A DNA stretch of 64,000 bases from Agromyces sp. SYSU T00194 (GTDB lineage Bacteria > Actinomycetota > Actinomycetes > Actinomycetales > Microbacteriaceae), in the NCBI RefSeq assembly GCF_040496035.1, contig NZ_JBEPJZ010000001.1, positions 434,001-498,000 of the forward strand. The letters are read 5' to 3'. The position numbers and the translations under genes are program-made. The notes under the pieces are model-generated. The model saw only the letters and a program-made list of their open reading frames with translations, made no database searches and was not told where the DNA came from. Of this stretch, positions 8,466 to 16,782 are shown in pieces; position 1 is the first letter of the stretch, and every line of letters begins with the position of its first letter.

Positions 8466-8987
8466 ATGTCCGCCGACTACCGCAGCACCCCCGAGGCGAT
8501 CGCACGCCTCACCCCGATGCAGCATCGCGTGACGCAGCAGGAGGGCACCGAGCCCGCGTTCCGCAACGAGTTCTGGAACCACCACGAACCGGGCATCTAC
8601 GTCGACGTCGTGTCGGGGCAGCCGCTCTTCGCCTCGACCCACAAGTACGACAGCCGCTCGGGCTGGCCGAGCTTCACCCGGCCGATCCACGAGCAGGTGG
8701 TGACCGAGCACGTCGACCGCACGTTCTTCATGAAGCGCGTCGAGGTGCGCTCGGCGGGCGCCGACAGCCACCTCGGCCACGTCTTCGACGACGGGCCGAC
8801 GGATGCCGGCGGCCTGCGCTACTGCATCAACTCCGCCGCGCTGCGCTTCGTGCCGGTCGACGAGCTGGAGGCCCAGGGCTACGGCGAGTACCGCAGCCTG
8901 TTCGCGACGCCCGGTGACGCGGGCGAGGCATCCGACCCACCGGCGGATGCGACGATGGAGACGTCCGAGAAGGAGAACGCATCATGA
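8466..8987 (+). CDS. msrB: Peptide-methionine (R)-S-oxide reductase
   Basis: A 173-residue MsrB that reduces methionine-R-sulfoxide in proteins using thioredoxin. The catalytic cysteine is Cys120 in RYCINS, with the [10 protein letters not shown] motif before it. The four zinc-binding cysteines (two CxxC pairs) of many MsrBs are absent, so this is the zinc-free form. The ATG at 8466 is preceded by a near-perfect AAGGAGG (8452-8458). The C-terminal 30 residues are an acidic extension. The stop overlaps the msrA start (ATGA, 8984-8987), so the two stereospecific reductases are coupled and made together. Confidence 0.95.
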   Translation: MSADYRSTPEAIARLTPMQHRVTQQEGTEPAFRNEFWNHHEPGIYVDVVSGQPLFASTHKYDSRSGWPSFTRPIHEQVVTEHVDRTFFMKRVEVRSAGADSHLGHVFDDGPTDAGGLRYCINSAALRFVPVDELEAQGYGEYRSLFATPGDAGEASDPPADATMETSEKENAS

Positions 8988-9535
8988 CCACCACCCCCGC
9001 TCCCGGCGAGCTGACGACGACGCCCGGCACCGAGACCGCGGTCCTCGCGGGCGGATGCTTCTGGGGCATGCAGGACCTGATCCGCCGGCGCCCGGGCGTG
9101 GTCTCCACGCGCGTGGGCTACACCGGCGGCGAGGTCGACCACGCGACGTACCGCAACCACGGCGACCACGCCGAGGCGATCGAGATCGTGTTCGACCCGA
9201 CGCGCACCTCGTACCGCGAGCTGCTCGAGTTCTTCTTCCAGATCCACGATCCGACCACGAGGAACCGCCAGGGCAACGACCTCGGCCGCAGCTACCGCTC
9301 GGCCATCTACCCGACGTCGGCCGCCCAGCACGACACCGCGATCGACACGATCGCCGACGTCGACGCCTCGGGCCTGTGGCCGGGCGAGGTCGTGACCGAG
9401 GTCGCCGACGCCGGCCCCTTCTGGGAGGCCGAGCCCGAGCACCAGGACTACCTGGAGCGGTACCCGAACGGCTACACCTGCCACTTCGCGCGGCCGGGCT
9501 GGGTGCTGCCGAAGCGCGACGCGACCGTCGGGTAG
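8984..9535 (+). CDS. msrA: Peptide-methionine (S)-S-oxide reductase
   Basis: A 183-residue MsrA that reduces methionine-S-sulfoxide. The catalytic Cys25 lies in GGCFWG, followed by VGYTGG and [13 protein letters not shown]. Only one other cysteine is present (Cys166, in YTCHFARP), which would be the resolving cysteine. Start and coupling come from the ATGA overlap with msrB. Together the pair repairs both sulfoxide stereoisomers of oxidised proteins. A long hairpin 30 bp downstream ends the operon. Confidence 0.95.
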   Translation: MTTTPAPGELTTTPGTETAVLAGGCFWGMQDLIRRRPGVVSTRVGYTGGEVDHATYRNHGDHAEAIEIVFDPTRTSYRELLEFFFQIHDPTTRNRQGNDLGRSYRSAIYPTSAAQHDTAIDTIADVDASGLWPGEVVTEVADAGPFWEAEPEHQDYLERYPNGYTCHFARPGWVLPKRDATVG

Positions 9536-9566
9536 CCAACGGCTCGCGTCATCGGGTGCAGGCAGA

Positions 9567-9613
9567 CCCGTGGCCGCTGTCCGGGGATTCACCCGGCGGA
9601 CAGCGGCCACGGG
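9567..9613. terminator. Terminator of the msrBA operon
   Basis: A perfect 17-bp inverted repeat (9567-9583 and 9597-9613) with a 13-nt loop follows msrA. It is among the longest perfect hairpins in the window and has no U-tract. Confidence 0.8.
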
Positions 9614-9661
9614 AGCCCCGCCGCGAACCGACGGTGAAGCCAACACACTGCAACGGCCGTT

Positions 9662-9707
9662 GGGGGGAACGACCGGTGGTGCACGGGGCTCGTCGGGGGG
9701 AACGACC
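9662..9707. repeat. Two 13-bp direct repeats, operator candidate
   Basis: The 13-mer GGGGGGAACGACC occurs at 9662-9674 and again at 9695-9707, exactly 33 bp apart, about three helical turns, so both face the same side of the DNA. They lie about 130-170 bp upstream of the HTH regulator start. A possible -10 (TAGAGT) is at 9757-9762. Spacing and position suggest binding sites for the regulator itself. Apart from these repeats and the terminator, the 300 bp between 9536 and 9834 shows nothing. Confidence 0.45.
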
Positions 9708-9834
9708 ATCGGGTTCGGTACAGGGCTTGAGGACAGGATCGCACGAGCCGGACCGCTAGAGTGTGGCGGAGACATGCCATGGCCGTGAACCGCCACGGGC
9801 ATCCATCCGCCGGAGCGCAGCGAGGAGGCCGCGA

Positions 9835-10800
9835 GTGCTCGACGTCATCGGACTCGACGAGGTGCACACCGCCGTCTACCGCGCGATCCTCGCCGACCCC
9901 TCCGTCGACGTCGCCGACCTGGCGCGGCAGCCCGACCTCGCCGGAGTCGACCTCGCGCCCGTGATCGACGCGCTCGAGCAGGGCGGACTCGTCGCCCGCC
10001 GGGCCACCGATCGCGACCGGCTCGTGGCGTCACCCCCCTCGATCGCCCTGCGCCCGCTGCTGCTCGAGCGCGAGCGCGGGCTCTCGGCCGCGCACGAGGC
10101 GCTCGTGCAGCTGAGCGAGCTGTACCGCTCGGCGTCCGCCCGCCGGGCCGACGTCGAGGTCGTCGACACCGTCGTGGGCGAGGCCGCCATCCGGCAGCGC
10201 GTCGCGCAGCTGCAGGCGGCGGCGACCACGTCGGTCGACCTGTTCGTGCGCGACGATCGCACGCTCCGCGGCCCCGGCGAGAACGTCGAGGAGTCGCGCG
10301 CGCTCGAACGGGGCGTCGCCTACCGGGCGCTCGTCGAGACCGCGGTGCTCGAGCGCCTCGGCATCGTCGCCGCGGCGCGCACCTCGGCGCGCATCGGCGA
10401 GCAGATCCGCGCGGTGGGGCGCCTGCCCGCGCGCCTGGTCATCGGCGACCGCGCCGGTGCCCTGCTCTGGAACGTCTCCGACGACGAGGCCGAGGAGCCG
10501 AGCGCGCTGCTCATCCACCCCGGGGCGCTGCTCGACCTGGTGGTCGCCGCGTTCGAGCAGCACTGGCAGTTCGCCACCCCGCTCACCTCCGAGGGCGAGC
10601 TGCGCTCCGGCGGCGAGGCGTGCACCGACACCGACCTGCTGCGCCTGCTCCTGCTGGGGTTGACGGATGCGGCCGCCGGCGCGGAGCTCGGCATCTCCGT
10701 GCGCACCGTGCAGCGTCGCATCGCCGGGCTCATGGAGACCGCGGGCGTCGGCACGCGCATCCAGCTCGGCGCCGAGGCCGTGCGGCGCGGCTGGGTCTGA
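9835..10800 (+). CDS. TrmB/LuxR-type helix-turn-helix transcriptional regulator
   Basis: A 321-residue regulator starting at a GTG after GAGGAGG (9822-9828). Residues about 1-65 resemble a TrmB-like winged helix (LDEVHTAVYRAILADP ... VIDALEQGGLV). The middle part (about 95-240) resembles the ligand/phospholipase-D-like sensor part of TrmB-family regulators. The C-terminal 55 residues form a LuxR-like HTH (LLLLGLTDAAAGAELGISVRTVQRRI). This two-HTH architecture is common in actinobacteria, and target genes are generally unknown. No obvious partner gene is adjacent. Two direct repeats upstream make autoregulation plausible. An in-frame ATG at 9763 is rejected because the GTG has the ribosome site. 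Confidence 0.82.
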   Translation: MLDVIGLDEVHTAVYRAILADPSVDVADLARQPDLAGVDLAPVIDALEQGGLVARRATDRDRLVASPPSIALRPLLLERERGLSAAHEALVQLSELYRSASARRADVEVVDTVVGEAAIRQRVAQLQAAATTSVDLFVRDDRTLRGPGENVEESRALERGVAYRALVETAVLERLGIVAAARTSARIGEQIRAVGRLPARLVIGDRAGALLWNVSDDEAEEPSALLIHPGALLDLVVAAFEQHWQFATPLTSEGELRSGGEACTDTDLLRLLLLGLTDAAAGAELGISVRTVQRRIAGLMETAGVGTRIQLGAEAVRRGWV

Positions 10801-10849
10801 GACGACCCCTTCCGGCCCATCCGCCCTCCCCCGCCCTCGGGCGATCGCG

Positions 10850-11857
10850 TCAGCTCGCGCGCAGCGCGGAGAGCAGTCCCGCCGCGGTCGCCGCGTCGTC
10901 GACCGTCACGACGAAGGTGCGCCCGCCGGAGCGGTGCACCTGCAGTGCCTCGCCGCTGTGCAGCACGATGCCGAAGCGCCCGTTCGGCGCGAGCCGCACG
11001 CCGATGCCGCCGAACTCCGCCATCGCGCGGATCATGACGACCTCGGCGCGCTCCACCTCGGCCATGGGCACGCGGAAGCGCAGCAGGCCGAGCAGCGAGC
11101 GTGCGGTCACCCCGTCGGCGTCGATCCGCACGCGGAACGCGAGCGTGGTGGCGGCGAGCGCGAGCGCGCCGGCCGCGATCCAGAGCGGCCAGGTGCGGGC
11201 CCCCGACATCACGCCCAGCCCGACGGCGAGCCCCGCCACCAGCACGATGGCCGTGACGATCAGCACCAGCGCCGGCGTGGCGACCGCGGTGGTGCGCACC
11301 CAGACGGCCCGCTCCCCCGGTGCGAGCGCGATGGGCTCGCCGGGCTCGACCGTGGCCTCGGGGAGCTCGGTGGCCGGCTGGGCGAACCAGGCGGCCACGC
11401 CGGCGACGACGGCCGCGCCGGCGGCGACCAGCAGCGGCATGCCGACGCCGGGGGCATCCGCTCCGTCGGCGAGGCCTCGCTGCATGGCGACGGCCCACGT
11501 CATCGAGACCGCGATCAGCGTCGAGACGCCGAGCATGAGCGAGGCGAGCAGCCGGGTCACGGTGCCGAAGCCGTCGGGCGTCGCCTGCGGCACGATCGCC
11601 GCGGCGAGCAGGGCCGGCACGCCGAGCCCGATCGCGGCGGTGAGCGCCGGGTAGGTCCAAGCGGGGCCGAACCCGTCGGGGGCCGCGCCGCTCCAGTGCG
11701 TGGCGACCTCGGCGGGGAGCTCGGGCAGCCAGACGAGCTGGAGGGCGGTCGCCACGGCGACGAGGAGGGCCGGCACGGCGAGCGTCACCACGAGGAACGC
11801 GGTGCGGGCGCGGCGCATCGACGGGGTCATCGCGGCGGACGCGGTCGGGCTGGTCAT
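10850..11857 (-). CDS. DUF1648 domain membrane protein
   Basis: A 335-residue membrane protein with a DUF1648 domain at its N-terminal end. A first span at about 17-42 is followed by the signature block LPAEVATHWSGAAPDGFG; further hydrophobic segments lie near 70-90, 108-128, 140-165 and 185-235, then a soluble C-terminal domain of about 100 residues. DUF1648 proteins accompany YtrA-type GntR repressors in many Gram-positive bacteria, often as part of cell-envelope stress systems. Here the start overlaps the repressor stop (ATGA, 11854-11857), so the two are coupled and co-regulated. No ABC-transporter ATPase is present, unlike ytr-type operons. Function unknown. Confidence 0.82.
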   Translation of the reverse strand: MTSPTASAAMTPSMRRARTAFLVVTLAVPALLVAVATALQLVWLPELPAEVATHWSGAAPDGFGPAWTYPALTAAIGLGVPALLAAAIVPQATPDGFGTVTRLLASLMLGVSTLIAVSMTWAVAMQRGLADGADAPGVGMPLLVAAGAAVVAGVAAWFAQPATELPEATVEPGEPIALAPGERAVWVRTTAVATPALVLIVTAIVLVAGLAVGLGVMSGARTWPLWIAAGALALAATTLAFRVRIDADGVTARSLLGLLRFRVPMAEVERAEVVMIRAMAEFGGIGVRLAPNGRFGIVLHSGEALQVHRSGGRTFVVTVDDAATAAGLLSALRAS

Positions 11858-12204
11858 CGGAGGGCCTCCTTCACGAGGGACGCGAGCGCGTCGGGGCTGA
11901 GGCCGAGCGCACGGGCGCGCGCGGCGAGTTCGGCGATGTCGTCGTGGAGCTCGGCGAGCCCCGCGGCGGCGGGAGTGAGCACGGCGCCCCGCCCGCGGCG
12001 CAGGTCGACGAGTCCCTCGTCGCGCAGGTCCTGGTAGGCGCGCAGCACGGTGTGCAGGTTGATGCCGAGCGACTCGGCGACGTCACGGGCGGCGGGCAGG
12101 CGGTCGCCCGCGCGGGCGTGACCGGCCGCCACCTGGGTGCGCACCGACGCGGCGACCTGGGCGAACAGGGGCACGTCGCTGCCGGGATCGATGCGGATGA
12201 GCAT
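11854..12204 (-). CDS. GntR family repressor, YtrA subfamily
   Basis: A 116-residue regulator made of the winged HTH (residues about 10-75, with DRLPAARDVAESLGINLHTVLRAYQDL) and a short C-terminal helical tail, the size and layout of the YtrA subfamily. It lacks a large effector domain, as typical of these repressors. It is first in a two-gene operon with the DUF1648 protein. A TTGCAxTGCAA palindrome 22 bp upstream is a likely autoregulatory operator. Confidence 0.9.
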   Translation of the reverse strand: MLIRIDPGSDVPLFAQVAASVRTQVAAGHARAGDRLPAARDVAESLGINLHTVLRAYQDLRDEGLVDLRRGRGAVLTPAAAGLAELHDDIAELAARARALGLSPDALASLVKEALR

Positions 12205-12225
12205 GCGCCCACGCTAGCACATTGT

Positions 12226-12236
12226 TTGCATTGCAA
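12226..12236. promoter_or_regulatory. Operator candidate TTGCATTGCAA for the YtrA-type repressor
   Basis: A perfect 11-bp palindrome in an unusually AT-rich patch (12219-12245) lies between the GntR gene (start 12204, leftward) and the MFS gene (start 12335, rightward). It is flanked by ATTG/CAAT and sits where a promoter of the repressor gene should be. Repressors of this type usually control their own operon. Confidence 0.5.
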
Positions 12237-12334
12237 TAGAACAAGTCACCAACCACGTCCGGGGCGGAGGATTACGCTGGGACCGCGACGCACTGCGGCG
12301 GCGCGACCCTCCCGCTCGCTCCCCTGAAGGCACC

Positions 12335-13636
12335 GTGACCACTGCACCGCCCCCGACGCCGGCCGTCCACCGCTGGTGGCTCTGGTTCGTCTGGATCGTG
12401 GGCGTCGGCGCGTACGTGCTCGCCGTGACCAACCGCACCTCGCTGGCCGCGGTCGGCGTCGACACCGCGGTGCGATTCGAGGCGGATGCCTCGACGCTGT
12501 CGCTGTTCGCCGTCATCCAGCTCGCCGTGTACTCCGGCATGCAGGTGCCGGTCGGCCTGCTGCTCGACCGCTTCGGCAGCCGCCCGGTGATGGTGCTCGG
12601 GATGCTGGTGATGGCGTCGGGACAGCTGATCATGGCGTTCGCGACCGACGTGGGCGTGGCCATCGTCGCCCGCGTGCTGATCGGCGCCGGCGACGCGGCC
12701 ATCTTCCCGGGCGTGCTCCGTGTCGTCGCCGCGTGGTTCCCCGCACGGCAGGCCCCGCTCGTCGTGCAGCTGACGGGCATCATCGGCCAGCTCGGCCAGC
12801 TCGTCTCGGTGATCCCGCTGGCACTGCTGCTGCACGCCACCACCTGGACCATCGCCTTCGGCGCGCTCGCCGGCACCTGCCTGCTCTTCGCGGTGCTCAT
12901 GCTCGCCGTCGTGAGCGACCGCCCGCCCGGCGCGATCGTCGAACGCCGGGTCGTCTCGAGCGCCGACCTGCGGCAGGGGTTCGCCGAGTCGTGGCGGCAC
13001 CCGGGCACCCGCCTCGGCTTCTGGTCGCACTTCACCCCGCCGCTGTCGGTCAACGCCTTCATCCTGCTCTGGGGGTATCCGTTCCTCACCGTGGGCGAGG
13101 GGCTGTCGACGGCTGCTGCGTCGACGGTGATGTCGGTCATCGTGATCGCCGGGCTCGTCGCGGGCCCCGTCATCGGCGCGCTCTCGAACCGGCACCCGAT
13201 GCGGCGTTCGCGGCTGCTGGTGCTGCCGATCGTCTGGTCGCAGGTCGCCGTGTGGCTCGCGGTGATCCTCTGGCCGACGGCGGCGCCGCTCTGGCTGCTG
13301 CTCCTGCTGGCGATGGTGATCGGCCTCGGCGGACCGGGCTCGCTCGTCGCGTTCGACCACGCCCGGACGTTCACCCCGAGCCATCGCCTGAGCACCGCGA
13401 CCGGCATCATCAACGCCGGCGGGTTCATCGCGGGGCTCGCGGCGATCCTCGCGATCGGCGTCGCGATGGACCTCCAGGGCGCCGGCACGCCCGACACCTA
13501 CCGCCTGGAGGCGTTCAGGGTCGCGTTCCTCACCCAGGTGCCGCTCTGGGCGATCGGCATCACGGGCATCATCGTCGAGCGCCGCCGCACCAGGCGCCTG
13601 CTCGGCATCGACCCGCCGCGGGCGCCGCGCCGGTAG
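12335..13636 (+). CDS. MFS transporter
   Basis: A 433-residue major facilitator superfamily permease with about twelve membrane segments. The GxLxDRxG-type loop between helices 2 and 3 reads LLLDRFGSRPVM (near residues 75-86), and the GAGDAAIFPG block near 125 lies in helix 4. It starts at a GTG after GAAGG. Substrate is unknown; the closest general resemblance is to nitrate/hexuronate-type MFS members, which is too vague for a call. It is transcribed away from the GntR/DUF1648 pair and converges head-on with the next MFS gene, leaving only five bases between stops. Confidence 0.85.
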   Translation: MTTAPPPTPAVHRWWLWFVWIVGVGAYVLAVTNRTSLAAVGVDTAVRFEADASTLSLFAVIQLAVYSGMQVPVGLLLDRFGSRPVMVLGMLVMASGQLIMAFATDVGVAIVARVLIGAGDAAIFPGVLRVVAAWFPARQAPLVVQLTGIIGQLGQLVSVIPLALLLHATTWTIAFGALAGTCLLFAVLMLAVVSDRPPGAIVERRVVSSADLRQGFAESWRHPGTRLGFWSHFTPPLSVNAFILLWGYPFLTVGEGLSTAAASTVMSVIVIAGLVAGPVIGALSNRHPMRRSRLLVLPIVWSQVAVWLAVILWPTAAPLWLLLLLAMVIGLGGPGSLVAFDHARTFTPSHRLSTATGIINAGGFIAGLAAILAIGVAMDLQGAGTPDTYRLEAFRVAFLTQVPLWAIGITGIIVERRRTRRLLGIDPPRAPRR

Positions 13637-13641
13637 CGCGC

Positions 13642-14913
13642 TCAGCGCGCGACGCGGATCGGGAGCACCGCGAGCGCACCCAGCGTGGCGATGACGCCCG
13701 ACGCGATGAACAGCGCCCAGAAGCCGCCCGCCGCGGTGACCACGAGCGCGCCGAGCATCGGGCCGATCGCCTGGGGCACCACCGAGGCGATGTTCATGAT
13801 GCCGAGGTCCTTGCCGCGGGAGTGCTCGTCGGGCAGCACCTGCGTCGCGAGCGCCTGGTCGACCGCCAGGAAGCATCCGTAGCCCGTGCCGAGCACTGCT
13901 CCGGCGACCATGATGACCGCGAAGTCGGTCGACACGAGCAGCAGGAGTGCACCGGCGGCCTGGAGCGCGGATGCCGCGAGCACGAACGGCTTCCGGCGCT
14001 CGAGCCGGTCGGAGAGGCGCCCGCCGACGAGCGCCGCGGCGATCGAGCACGCCGTGTAGACCAGCGTGAGCAGCAGCAGGTCGTCCTCGGCCTGCTCGGG
14101 GGTGTCGCCGTGGCTGTAGATGAGGAAGTACAGCAGCAGGCCGGTGATGATCGCGTTGCCGACGTTCACGAGCACTCGGCTGAGCAGGGTCCAGCCGAAG
14201 TCGGGGTACGCGCGCGGGCTGATCCAGAACCCCTGCAGCATGCCGACGAACGTCAGCGGCTGGCGTTCGGCACGCGGCAGCACCGCGTCGGGCGCCACCA
14301 GCAGCAGCGGCACCACGAGCACGGCGAGCAGCACCGCGAGCGCCGCGTAGCCGGCGACGGCCCCGGTGAAGAGGGTCGTCACGAGCAGGATGCCCGCGAT
14401 GATGCCCACGCCCTGCGGTGCCGAGATCACGCCCGACACGAAGCCGCGCTGGTACACCGGCACCTGGTCGGAGATCATCGCCGTCATCGCGGCCGACAGG
14501 GCGCAGAACCCCGTGATCGCGAGCGACCACCAGATCGCGACGCCGACGAGCGTCGTCTGCGCGCCGAGGGCGAGCAGCGAGGCGGCGAACAGGAGCGCAC
14601 CGCCGGCGATCCACGGGCGGCGACGCCCGAACCGCGACGTGGTGCGGTCGGACAGCGCGCCCGTCACCGGGTACGCGATGATCGCGGCGACCGACGAGAT
14701 GCCCGAGACGATGCCGAACGCCAGCACGCTGTCCTGCCAGGTGTCGGTCGCCACGAGCGCGTCGACCTGGGTCGGCAGCAGTAGCTGCACGGGCGTGAGC
14801 TGCGCCATCCAGAGCCCGAGCCAGGCGGTCGCGAACGCCGCGATCCAGCCGCCGCCGACGCGCTCCTGCGGCCGGCCGAACAGCGTCGTGGTCGTGCTCG
14901 GGGTGGTGGTCAT
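13642..14913 (-). CDS. MFS transporter (sugar-type)
   Basis: A 423-residue MFS permease with twelve predicted spans. Between helices 2 and 3 is GALSDRTTSRFGRRRPWI (near residues 67-84), which resembles the SDRT-x-S-RWGRRRP loop of GPH-type and plant-sucrose-type carriers, so a disaccharide or glycoside substrate is possible. The ATG at 14913 follows GAGGAG and the N-terminal Thr-rich stretch; the frame is open 50 residues further upstream without a better start. It converges on the preceding MFS gene. The 178 bp upstream shows nothing beyond a likely promoter region. Confidence 0.83.
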   Translation of the reverse strand: MTTTPSTTTTLFGRPQERVGGGWIAAFATAWLGLWMAQLTPVQLLLPTQVDALVATDTWQDSVLAFGIVSGISSVAAIIAYPVTGALSDRTTSRFGRRRPWIAGGALLFAASLLALGAQTTLVGVAIWWSLAITGFCALSAAMTAMISDQVPVYQRGFVSGVISAPQGVGIIAGILLVTTLFTGAVAGYAALAVLLAVLVVPLLLVAPDAVLPRAERQPLTFVGMLQGFWISPRAYPDFGWTLLSRVLVNVGNAIITGLLLYFLIYSHGDTPEQAEDDLLLLTLVYTACSIAAALVGGRLSDRLERRKPFVLAASALQAAGALLLLVSTDFAVIMVAGAVLGTGYGCFLAVDQALATQVLPDEHSRGKDLGIMNIASVVPQAIGPMLGALVVTAAGGFWALFIASGVIATLGALAVLPIRVAR

Positions 14914-15091
14914 GGGTCGGATGCTCCTCGCGATCGGATCGCGACGGCCGCCCTCGCCCGTCGCCATGAGTGGGTCAACTGTCCCAGAGCGGGGCGGCGG
15001 CGACAAGACGCGATGCCGAACTGTGGACAGCGGGCGGCGCGCCCTGGCGCGGGAAGCCCGCACGCGGGCGCGCGGGCGCGCGGCGGCGAGC

Positions 15092-15559
15092 TCAGCGCGT
15101 GGCGCGACCGCGGAGTCCGCGCCCCCAGAGGAGCAGCGGGGTGCGCCGCGCGTACTCCCGGTACGCGTCGCCGTAGGCTTCGAGCAGGGCGCGCTGCTCG
15201 ACGTGCGCCTTCACGACGAGCACCACCGCGAGCAGCACCCACACGACGACCAGCTCGATGCGCCCGCGCCAGAGCACCCACCCGAGCGTGCCGGTGAGGA
15301 GGCCGAGGTAGATCGGGTTGCGGGTGAGTCGGTACGCACCGCCGGTGCGCAGCGGGGCGCCCGTGCGAGGCGCCACCCAGGGCACCAGGTCCCGGCCGAG
15401 GGCCACGACGCCGCCGACCGCGAGCGCACCGCCCAGTGCGCCGAGCAGTGCGGCGAGCACGTCGACCCACGGCCCGCCCCAGAGCGGCCCGCCGGGCAGC
15501 AGGAGCAGGGCCAGCAGCACGAACTGGGCCGCGACCAGCAGGTTCCTGCGATCACCCAT
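15092..15559 (-). CDS. Isoprenylcysteine/phospholipid methyltransferase-family membrane protein
   Basis: A 155-residue membrane protein with four to five hydrophobic segments and the ICMT/PEMT signature YRLTRNPIYLG (residues 76-86), followed by HVEQRALLEAYGDAYREYARRTP (119-141), which holds the usual Glu and the YxxYxxRxP element. Bacterial members are S-adenosylmethionine-dependent methyltransferase-like proteins of unknown acceptor. An alternative ATG lies nine bases upstream (15568); the GGGAG before 15559 favours neither strongly. The frame runs far to the right through other genes, but that part is not this protein. It is divergent from the next gene with 114 bp between. Confidence 0.8.
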   Translation of the reverse strand: MGDRRNLLVAAQFVLLALLLLPGGPLWGGPWVDVLAALLGALGGALAVGGVVALGRDLVPWVAPRTGAPLRTGGAYRLTRNPIYLGLLTGTLGWVLWRGRIELVVVWVLLAVVLVVKAHVEQRALLEAYGDAYREYARRTPLLLWGRGLRGRATR

Positions 15560-15673
15560 GACTCCCATCCTGCCCCGCGCGCAGGGCGGCGGGGCGCGCG
15601 AATCGCGGCCGCACCCGTTGCCGCCGCGCGGCGACGCTGGCAACATGGCGCACGGAGACGAGGGGGATCCGCC

Positions 15674-16747
15674 ATGACGAGCCCGCACGACGACGACGCC
15701 ACCCGTCCGCTCCCGCCCACGACGGGCGCTGCGGGGCCGGACGATCCGACGGGACCGGTCGGCCCGCGCGAGCCCGGAGGCCCGGCAGGTCCCGGTGGCC
15801 CGGCCGGCCCCGGCGACACGCCGGAGCCGCCCACGAAGGCCAGCGGCCTCGGCATCGCCGCCCTCGTGATCGGCATCGTCGCCGTCGTGCTCGCGTTCTG
15901 GCCGATCGCGTGGATCGCCGCGATCGTGCTGGCCGTGGTCGGCCTCGTGCTCGGCATCATCGGCCTCACCCGGAAGGACCGGAAGCCCGGCATCTCGACC
16001 GCCGGCACCGTGGTCTCCGCCGCCGCGCTCGTGATCGCCGTCATCTTCGGCGTGCTGTACGCGAACGGCGCGCTGGGCGGCGACACCCCCGAGCCGACGG
16101 CCACGCCGACCGAGAGCGCCTCGCCCACCCCGACCGCGAGCGAGTCGCCGACCCCGACGCCCACGCCGACGCAGACCGTCGCCGAGTGGGCCGACTCGAC
16201 GTGGGGCACGTTCGACGCGGTCGACCAGAGCGGCACCGGCGACGGCACCGTGACCCTGCCCGCCGACGCCACCGGCGGCCTCGTGCAGGCGAGCCACTCG
16301 GGCGACGACGCCTTCCAGGTCACCGTGCTCGACTCGTCGGGCTCGGCCACCGGCGACCCGCTCGTCGACGTCGAGGGCGACTACGACGGCACCACCGCGT
16401 ACGGCGTGTCCGACGCATCCGCCGCCGTGACCCTGCAGATCACCGCCACCGGCGACTGGCAGGTCACGGTCTCGCCGATGTCGGGCGCGCCCGAACTGCC
16501 CGACTCGGCAGGGCGCGACGGCGACGAGGTGTACCTCTACGGCGGCGACGCCACCACGCTCTCGGCGACGCACTCGGGCGACGACGCGGAGGACCCGTTC
16601 GTCGTGCGCCAGCAGGCGCAGCAGGCCTTCTCGACCTCGGCGCTCATCGACGTGACGGGCGCGTTCGACGGCAGCGCGCCGCTGGCCGCGGGCCCGTCGG
16701 TCGTGACGGTGCAGGCCGACGAGGACTGGACGCTCACGCTCGGCTGA
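15674..16747 (+). CDS. Pro/Gly-rich membrane protein with DUF4190-like core
   Basis: A 357-residue protein in four parts. Residues 1-55 are a Pro/Gly-rich cytoplasmic segment with collagen-like G-P triplets. Two membrane stretches (about 57-98 and 108-130) with the short basic TRKDRKPG loop between resemble the DUF4190 double-span domain. Residues 135-170 are a Thr/Pro/Ser linker of P-T-P-T repeats, likely to cross the cell wall. The remaining 185 residues form an exported domain with two SHSGDDAF/THSGDDAED-like repeats, probably beta-sandwich. This looks like a cell-surface displayed protein of unknown function. It converges on the SNF2 gene with 35 bp between stops. Confidence 0.75.
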   Translation: MTSPHDDDATRPLPPTTGAAGPDDPTGPVGPREPGGPAGPGGPAGPGDTPEPPTKASGLGIAALVIGIVAVVLAFWPIAWIAAIVLAVVGLVLGIIGLTRKDRKPGISTAGTVVSAAALVIAVIFGVLYANGALGGDTPEPTATPTESASPTPTASESPTPTPTPTQTVAEWADSTWGTFDAVDQSGTGDGTVTLPADATGGLVQASHSGDDAFQVTVLDSSGSATGDPLVDVEGDYDGTTAYGVSDASAAVTLQITATGDWQVTVSPMSGAPELPDSAGRDGDEVYLYGGDATTLSATHSGDDAEDPFVVRQQAQQAFSTSALIDVTGAFDGSAPLAAGPSVVTVQADEDWTLTLG

Positions 16748-16782
16748 CCCACGCTCGGCCGACGCGCCCGCGCGGCGGTCGC

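Noticed and set aside
13636..13650. Palindrome GCGCGCT-C-AGCGCGC between the convergent MFS genes as a terminator
   Set aside because: A one-base loop cannot form a hairpin of this size; the sequence overlaps both stop codons and is explained by coding and GC content.
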